NCBI RefSeq assembly: GCF_025532145.1
Contig: NZ_ARXS01000008.1
Span: 1-64,000 of the forward strand
Reading direction: 5' to 3'
DNA: 64,000 bases
From: Alloalcanivorax balearicus MACL04
Lineage (GTDB): Bacteria > Pseudomonadota > Gammaproteobacteria > Pseudomonadales > Alcanivoracaceae
In this document: positions 59,993 to 64,000 of the stretch, piece by piece
How the letters are laid out: each line of letters starts with the position of its first letter
Position numbering within the stretch: the first letter of the stretch is position 1
Made by a program: the position numbers and the translations under genes
Notes under the pieces: model-generated
Told to the model about the DNA's origin: nothing
The model's input: the letters and a program-made list of their open reading frames with translations, nothing else
Database searches by the model: none

Positions 59993-60769
59993 ATGCAACG
60001 CATCGATATGGTGGAACGCCCCGGCGGCGGCGTGATTCAGGTTGGCGAGGCCCTCATCGAAGAGAGCGAGATCGCCCGGGAAACCCAGCACCATCCCGCT
60101 GGCGACCTTGATCGGGCCCGGCGACAGGCGGCCAGGGCCCTGGTGATCCGCCAGTTGCTGTTGCAACGAGCGGCGCAATGCGGGTTGGATCCGACCGATG
60201 AAGAAGCCTGCATCAGCGCCCTGCTGGAGCAGGACCTACAGGTCCCGGAGCCGCACCCGGCCGATTGTCGGCGTTATTACCACAACCACCCGGAGCGCTT
60301 CCAAACCCCTCCGGGCTGGCATCTACAACACATCCTTCTGGCCGCCGCCCCGGACGACGCCCGAGCCCGGGATCGGCAATATCGTCTGGGACAGAAACTG
60401 CTGCGCCAATTGGATGCGTCAGAGCATCGGTTCACGGAACTGGCCCAGCGCTACTCCGATTGCCCCTCCCGGGACCAGGGCGGCGAACTCGGCTGGCTGG
60501 GGCCGGGACAGACCGTCGCCGAGCTGGACCGGGTGCTGGCGCGCCTGCCGGCAGGGCTGCACGGGAGGCCGCTGGCCAGCCGGTACGGTTGGCATCTGGT
60601 ACACATCAACGCGTTGCGGCCGGCGCGCGCCCTGCCCTTTGAACAAGTCAATGAACGCGTGCGTCACGAGCTGCTCGAACAAGCCAGCCGCCGCGCCTTG
60701 CATCAGTATCTGCTGGCGCTGGAGAACGATATCGGCGTTCGCGGATTCCACCTCGAGGAGGATTCATGA
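59993..60769 (+). CDS. Parvulin-type peptidyl-prolyl isomerase, NifM-like
   Basis: A 258-residue protein with an N-terminal helical part and a rotamase domain (about 115-205: WHLQHILLAAAP, FTELAQRYSDCPSRDQGGELGWLGPGQTVAELD, ASRYGWHLVHI). No signal peptide, so it acts in the cytoplasm, presumably on Nar subunits. A ppiC gene in this place is known from the Pseudomonas nar operon. Overlaps the next gene by four bases. Confidence 0.9.
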   Translation: MQRIDMVERPGGGVIQVGEALIEESEIARETQHHPAGDLDRARRQAARALVIRQLLLQRAAQCGLDPTDEEACISALLEQDLQVPEPHPADCRRYYHNHPERFQTPPGWHLQHILLAAAPDDARARDRQYRLGQKLLRQLDASEHRFTELAQRYSDCPSRDQGGELGWLGPGQTVAELDRVLARLPAGLHGRPLASRYGWHLVHINALRPARALPFEQVNERVRHELLEQASRRALHQYLLALENDIGVRGFHLEEDS

Positions 60770-61143
60770 CCGGCCAGCGTTCACGCAAACCGCCCTTGTT
60801 GTATTCCTGTTCCGGCTGCTCCGACGTGGCTCAGCTCGCCAACGAAGTGGCGGTGCGTCTGGACCACGCCGGGCACGCCGAAATGTCCTGTATCGCCGGC
60901 GTCGGCGGCGGCGTGCCCGGCCTGGTGCGCAAGGCCCGTTCCGGGCGGGTGATCATCGCCATCGACGGCTGCCAGATGCACTGCGCCGAACATTGCCTCA
61001 AACGCGCGGATGTACGGCCGGACCACCACGTTCGTCTTTATCAGAACGGACTGAGAAAAAGACGCGGGCGGCGTTACGGTGAAGAGGATATTGAGCAGGT
61101 GGTCGATCAGGTCGTCACCCTGATCCATACCCTGGACCACTAA
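60766..61143 (+). CDS. DGC-domain putative zinc-binding protein
   Basis: A 125-residue protein with YSCSGCSDVAQLANEVAVRLDHAGHAEMSCIAGVGGGV and IIAIDGCQMHCAEHCLKRADV: cysteine pairs and the DGC motif (IDGC) of a small family of presumed metal-binding proteins. Its ATG overlaps the ppiC stop, so it is the last gene of the nar transcript. I recall moaA in this place in Pseudomonas aeruginosa, so the position is taken by a different gene. Function unknown. Confidence 0.82.
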   Translation: MTGQRSRKPPLLYSCSGCSDVAQLANEVAVRLDHAGHAEMSCIAGVGGGVPGLVRKARSGRVIIAIDGCQMHCAEHCLKRADVRPDHHVRLYQNGLRKRRGRRYGEEDIEQVVDQVVTLIHTLDH

Positions 61144-61153
61144 GGGACCCGCC

Positions 61154-61906
61154 TTATGAACAGGATCGGTGGCTGAAATTACAACAGCGAAAGAACTGCG
61201 AGCCGGCGCAATGGCACTGGGCGTCCGGTAACGGCAGATTAGCGGCCCGGCACAACTCCGGAGGATCAACAATGGCCCACTTGCGTCCGCGCCCGCTGAT
61301 CAAACCGCTCTGGCGAAAACGGGTGAGCAGACGCGACAGCGTTTCCGGTGTTACATTCAGCTGTCGCGCCAGAACCTTGGCGCTTACCGGCAGCACCACC
61401 CAGTGCTCCCTGCGCCACTCGGTCAGCTCCAACAAATACATCACCACTCTTTGGCCGGCATTGGTCACCGTGAGTTGATCCAAGCGGTTTACCGCCTGAT
61501 AAAGCCGGTGGGACATTTCCCCCAGCAATCGCAGGGCAAAATCCGGTTGCGCCCGGACCAGACTCAGCAATCCATGGCGTGGCAAGCGGATCAACGTACA
61601 AGCGCTTTCCGCCTCGGCCGACAGAGGATAGATGCAGGGCTCGGCGAACATGGCGGTTTCCGCCACCAGGTCCCCCTCACCAACCACCTGAAACACCTTG
61701 TCCTCGCCGTCCAGACCGGGCCGATACAAGCGCATGACACCGCTCGTCATCAGGTAGTAGGCATTGGCCCTCTCACCCACTTCGAACAGATGCCCGCGAC
61801 AGTCCAGGTTTATCGTCCGGCCTTCCTCGCACAACGTTCCCAGAGCGCCTTCGTCCAGGGTCGAGAACAGCGCCGCCTTCGCCAACACGTCAATGATTGC
61901 TGACAT
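61154..61906 (-). CDS. Crp/Fnr family regulator, Dnr-like
   Basis: A 250-residue regulator: cyclic-nucleotide-type beta barrel (about 15-125, FEVGERANAYYLMTSGVMRLYRPG), dimer helix (LLGEMSHRLYQAVNRLDQLT), and winged helix (SAKVLARQLNVTPETLSRLLTRFRQSGLI). The N-terminal cysteines of Fnr/Anr are absent, as in Dnr, the NO/haem-type nitrogen-oxide regulator. The last 32 residues hold six cysteines (LCRAAN, QCHC, RCC, SCS), an unusual tail. Start MSAIIDV; an Fnr-type box lies 90-103 bases upstream. Convergent with the nar operon end. Confidence 0.88.
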   Translation of the reverse strand: MSAIIDVLAKAALFSTLDEGALGTLCEEGRTINLDCRGHLFEVGERANAYYLMTSGVMRLYRPGLDGEDKVFQVVGEGDLVAETAMFAEPCIYPLSAEAESACTLIRLPRHGLLSLVRAQPDFALRLLGEMSHRLYQAVNRLDQLTVTNAGQRVVMYLLELTEWRREHWVVLPVSAKVLARQLNVTPETLSRLLTRFRQSGLISGRGRKWAIVDPPELCRAANLPLPDAQCHCAGSQFFRCCNFSHRSCS

Positions 61907-61995
61907 CGCCCTCTCTTCTTTGATTATGGTTGACGATCCGCCGGCATAATGGTCCGGCCCAGGCTTCATTGAACCAAGAAGTGCCTGCGCGGATT

Positions 61996-62009
61996 ATGAT
62001 GTAACTCAA
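61996..62009 (-). promoter_or_regulatory. Fnr/Anr-type box before the Dnr-like gene
   Basis: On the transcribed strand TTGAGTTACATCAT, eight of ten matches to TTGAT-N4-ATCAA. TTCAAT at 61968-61973 (minus strand) is at the correct -10 distance, predicting a start near 61961. Fits Anr control of dnr as in Pseudomonas. Confidence 0.6.
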
Positions 62010-62064
62010 TTTCCCGACCCCCGCGCCCCAATGGGTTTCATCCTGTACCACACGAGCCGGAAGA

Positions 62065-62085
62065 ACGGGGCCGCAATGGCCCCGT
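62065..62085 (-). terminator. Terminator of the small basic protein gene
   Basis: ACGGGGCC-ATTGC-GGCCCCGT on the transcribed strand, perfect 8-bp stem, followed by TCTTCC. It starts ten bases after the stop codon of the leftward small gene. Confidence 0.65.
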
Positions 62086-62095
62086 CACGCTTCCT

Positions 62096-62173
62096 TTAAC
62101 GGCTCTCCCGCTTGTCGCGGCGTTTTTCCTTGAGGGACTTCCGTGCCTTCTTTTTGGGTTTCTCTTTACTCAT
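62096..62173 (-). CDS. Very small basic protein
   Basis: A 25-residue protein, MSKEKPKKKARKSLKEKRRD with ending KRESR, almost entirely Lys/Arg/Glu. An in-frame ATG 12 bases upstream (MGEI) would make it 29 residues and has GGAGG 13 bases before. A good terminator follows directly. Tiny lysine-rich proteins of this look are common in bacteria, but I know no function. Short length makes the call uncertain. Confidence 0.5.
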   Translation of the reverse strand: MSKEKPKKKARKSLKEKRRDKRESR

Positions 62174-62283
62174 GATTTCACCCATGGTGGACGAGACGCC
62201 TCCCGCCGCGCCGCCCATGACGGGAGGTGGGTCACAGGGCCCCTGGCGGGGCTCAGTGATTCGCGGTATCCCGCGCGGCGCGC

Positions 62284-62694
62284 TCAGGATGGCACGGCAC
62301 TACCCTCCGGAGGTCGCGCCTCCTGCAGGGCCAGAACCCGAAAATCACAGCGGCATCCGAACAGGGTCACCGTCACTTCATCACCACAACGGGCGCCCAG
62401 TAGAGCGGCGCCCAATGGCGATAGAATCGAAAGACGGTCTTGCTCGGGTGCGGCGTCATCCGGCCATACCAATTGAAAGAAACCCTGCTCACCGCTGAGC
62501 AGATCCTCCATCCGCACGATTGTGCCAACGGAAGCCCGAGGCTCTCCACCGGCATGATTCAGTGCTTCCAGCTTGCCGAGCACGGCACTGATCTCGCCGG
62601 GCCCGGGAGGGAAGCAGCAAGGATTTCTCACCGCATATTTGCGAACCATGGGTACGAATCGCCTTTCCAGCCATGAACCACGAACAGGCTTCAT
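62284..62694 (-). CDS. GreA/GreB C-terminal domain protein (Rnk-like)
   Basis: A 136-residue protein. The C-terminal half (about 50-125: VGTIVRMEDL, FQLVWPDDA, LSILSPLGAALLGARCGDEVTVTLFG) is the GreA/GreB FKBP-like domain, as in the regulator of nucleoside diphosphate kinase (Rnk). The N-terminal coiled coil of GreA is absent, so it could bind RNA polymerase without cleavage function. Leftward, with 110 bases before the small basic gene. Confidence 0.82.
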   Translation of the reverse strand: MKPVRGSWLERRFVPMVRKYAVRNPCCFPPGPGEISAVLGKLEALNHAGGEPRASVGTIVRMEDLLSGEQGFFQLVWPDDAAPEQDRLSILSPLGAALLGARCGDEVTVTLFGCRCDFRVLALQEARPPEGSAVPS

Positions 62695-62983
62695 TAGCGT
62701 GCCTCCACGTCATCATGGAAATGTCGCTTAACGACAGACAGTTATCGAATAAAACGAGGGATGCCGGAACAGCCAGAGGCCGTCCGGCTTAGACCGGAAA
62801 GGTCAGAGAGGTAAAACGAAAGAAGAGAGTCATCGCGTTGAGCTAATCAGGATTCAGTACCAATGGAAGTCATGACCATAGCCCATTGGTGTAATAAGGC
62901 AAGGCCCAAAAAATCTCCGGGGGCGATTTATCACATCACCAGAGTGACGGTCCGGAGGACGGCACACCACGGACGGTGGGCAC
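62695..62983. other. Intergenic stretch
   Basis: 289 bases between the terminator of the alanine-rich protein gene and the Rnk-like gene; it should carry the leftward rnk promoter. I see no gene or repeat that I can support. An antisense open frame begins inside it and runs across the next gene, without a ribosome site. Confidence 0.5.
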
Positions 62984-63008
62984 AAAAAGGCCGCCTAGGA
63001 CGGCGGCC
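62984..63008 (-). terminator. Rho-independent terminator
   Basis: On the transcribed strand GGCCGCC-GTCCTA-GGCGGCC-TTTTT, a perfect 7-bp stem and T-run, 27 bases after the stop of the alanine-rich protein gene. Confidence 0.93.
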
Positions 63009-63035
63009 GGTCGTCATTTATCGGCGGCGGTGCTA

Positions 63036-63473
63036 TCAATCCCAGAATTTGTACCAGGGCTTGCCTTTCTCTTCCGCTTTCACGCTGGCGCTAGCGTTGG
63101 CTTCCGCCTTCACGGAGGCGTTCTCCCGGGCGGCCTCGGCCTTCTTCAGAGCTTCCTCGCGATTGGCTTCGGCTTTGCTGTCTTCCATGCGATTCTTGGC
63201 GGCTTCTTTCTGTGCTTCGGCGGCACCCATCGCCGCCTCTTTCCTGGCCTTGACGTCTTCCACAGCGGCCTCTTTCTCGGCTTTGGCCTTTTCGACGGTA
63301 GCCTCGGCCTTGTCCTTGGCGGCGTCGCGCTTGTCACGCAGAGCTTTCTCGGCGGCTTTGGCATCGGCATCCGCTTTCACCGCGGCATTCACGCCGGCGG
63401 ACAGATCCGCCACGGCCACTTGGCTGCTCAGGGCCGCCGTGGAAGCCAGTACCAACATCCAGTGCTTCTTCAT
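63036..63473 (-). CDS. Secreted alanine-rich coiled-coil protein
   Basis: A 145-residue protein: signal peptide MKKHWMLVLASTAALSSQVAVA, then an almost unbroken helix rich in Ala, Lys and Glu (KAEATVEKAKAEKEAAVEDV is typical) to about residue 130, and an aromatic end GKPWYKFWD. Composition suggests a long amphipathic coiled coil in the periplasm, like small apolipoprotein- or Lpp-like stress proteins. No lipobox. It has its own terminator and an A+T-rich upstream region, so is probably well expressed. Function unknown. Confidence 0.85.
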   Translation of the reverse strand: MKKHWMLVLASTAALSSQVAVADLSAGVNAAVKADADAKAAEKALRDKRDAAKDKAEATVEKAKAEKEAAVEDVKARKEAAMGAAEAQKEAAKNRMEDSKAEANREEALKKAEAARENASVKAEANASASVKAEEKGKPWYKFWD

Positions 63474-63746
63474 ATTTCGCTCCTCGTGCGATCTAACGGA
63501 CTGGAGACGCGATACGTCCCAGATGAGGGCACATTAAATCAGGCGACGGGAAGCTCAAGTAACAAAAGGTAAAAGCCAGACTTTTATTCAAAAAAAAGGG
63601 GATGGTTCAAAAAACAAAAATTCCCTCATTGGCTTTGGCAGCTTTTTTTTCGGTCTTTTCAACCAATCATAATAAAACTATTTTCGTCAAAAACACTTTT
63701 TAGACCATCGTTCCAGGTCAACTTCATTGTTGTATTCATCGACCTC
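63474..63746. promoter_or_regulatory. A+T-rich intergenic region
   Basis: 273 bases, the most A+T-rich of the window, with several A- or T-runs (AAAAAAAAGGGG near 63590, TTTTTTTTCGG near 63647). It must hold the promoter of the leftward alanine-rich protein gene and possibly an UP element, and the end of the SirB transcript. No open frame with a ribosome site was found. Confidence 0.5.
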
Positions 63747-64000
63747 TCATGTCAGCCAGGATCCAGGGTGATGCCTAACCGCCACCCCCACCATATAGAG
63801 AAATACCAACACCGCCGCCAGCGCGTACCCGGCCCTTCGCGCGGGCGTGGTTCCCCGCTTTATCGCCATGGTGCCCAGGCCGATATAAACCAGAAGAGCC
63901 AGCAGCTTGGCCGCCAGCCAGGGCGTCTGGTGAGGCCAGGCGCGCAGTAGAATCATCAGCGTGACCCCGAAGGTCAGCAACAGCGTGTCCACTATATGGG
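63747..64000 (-). CDS. SirB family membrane protein, cut by window end
   Basis: The visible 84 codons encode HIVDTLLLTFGVTLMILLRAWP, then WLAAKLLALLVYIGLGTMAIKRG and a third helix YALAAVLVFLYMVGVAV, the SirB/SirB2 pattern (usually about 125 residues and four helices). The N-terminal third lies beyond base 64000. A GTG at 63992 is an internal valine, not the start, because the family similarity goes on upstream. Confidence 0.85.
   Translation of the reverse strand, partial: HIVDTLLLTFGVTLMILLRAWPHQTPWLAAKLLALLVYIGLGTMAIKRGTTPARRAGYALAAVLVFLYMVGVAVRHHPGSWLT

Noticed and set aside
62863-63537. 224-codon plus-strand Ala/Ser-rich frame
   Set aside because: Complement of the alanine-rich coiled-coil gene, which has signal peptide, start site and terminator on the minus strand.
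1-64000. CRISPR arrays, tRNA or rRNA genes, insertion sequences, prophage
   Set aside because: I found no regularly spaced repeats, cloverleaf-type genes, transposase or phage proteins. The hairpin repeats are isolated copies, not arrays.

Overview
The window is GC-rich DNA (about 60% G+C by eye), densely packed with genes, and reads as chromosome of an aerobic to facultatively denitrifying gammaproteobacterium. The nar operon layout, ubiTUV genes, Anr-type promoters and a zinc cluster resembling Pseudomonas PA4063-PA4066 point to the Pseudomonas/Alcanivorax neighbourhood; TRAP transport, several acyl-CoA ligases and a thiolase would suit an Alcanivorax-like marine degrader. The genus is inference. 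I saw no rRNA, tRNA, insertion sequence, phage or CRISPR array.

Layout. 0-4.2 kb: an unknown protein, a PadR regulator with a palindromic leader, and a chain of three overlapping conserved-unknown genes (DUF1853, DUF2804, DUF4282). 4.3-6.4 kb: an acetyl-CoA hydrolase/transferase. 6.6-11.9 kb: a leftward operon behind a near-ideal Zur box (dihydroorotase, CobW GTPase, His-rich DUF2796 protein, ABC ATPase and permease, DUF3299 protein), read as a zinc-starvation unit. 12.9-18.7 kb: TRAP uptake with two tandem DctP binding proteins plus an acyl-CoA ligase. 19.6-23.3 kb: a lower-GC catabolic block (DsbA-like isomerase, MHS transporter, class II aldolase, LysR). 23.5-31.9 kb: thiolase, NCS2-like permease, acyl-CoA ligase, a divergent two-component system, and LysR. 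32-38 kb: sulfite reductase (flavoprotein and hemoprotein), three DsrE-like proteins, a nitronate monooxygenase-like flavoprotein and a DUF488 protein.

38-62 kb is an oxygen-limitation region: cydABX and cydDC (bd oxidase and its assembly exporter), ubiUV and ubiT (oxygen-independent ubiquinone synthesis), class III ribonucleotide reductase with its activase, and narK-narGHJI-ppiC plus a DGC-domain gene, ending at a Dnr-like Crp/Fnr regulator. Matches to TTGAT-N4-ATCAA stand before most of these units, several with a TANNNT -10 about 36 bp downstream, so one Anr/Dnr-type regulator probably switches the region on. 62-64 kb holds a tiny basic protein, a Rnk/GreA-like factor, an alanine-rich secreted coiled-coil protein and a truncated SirB gene.

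Most notable: the NrdD catalytic protein stops before its glycyl-radical domain, which is encoded by a separate 63-codon gene; the sulfite reductase/three-DsrE cluster; an orphan Anr promoter in front of a long hairpin with no gene; the Zur operon; and a DUF1853 gene without a canonical start codon. A family of long hairpin repeats (TGTGGGAGCTTGCCTGCAAG type) sits at four gene ends.
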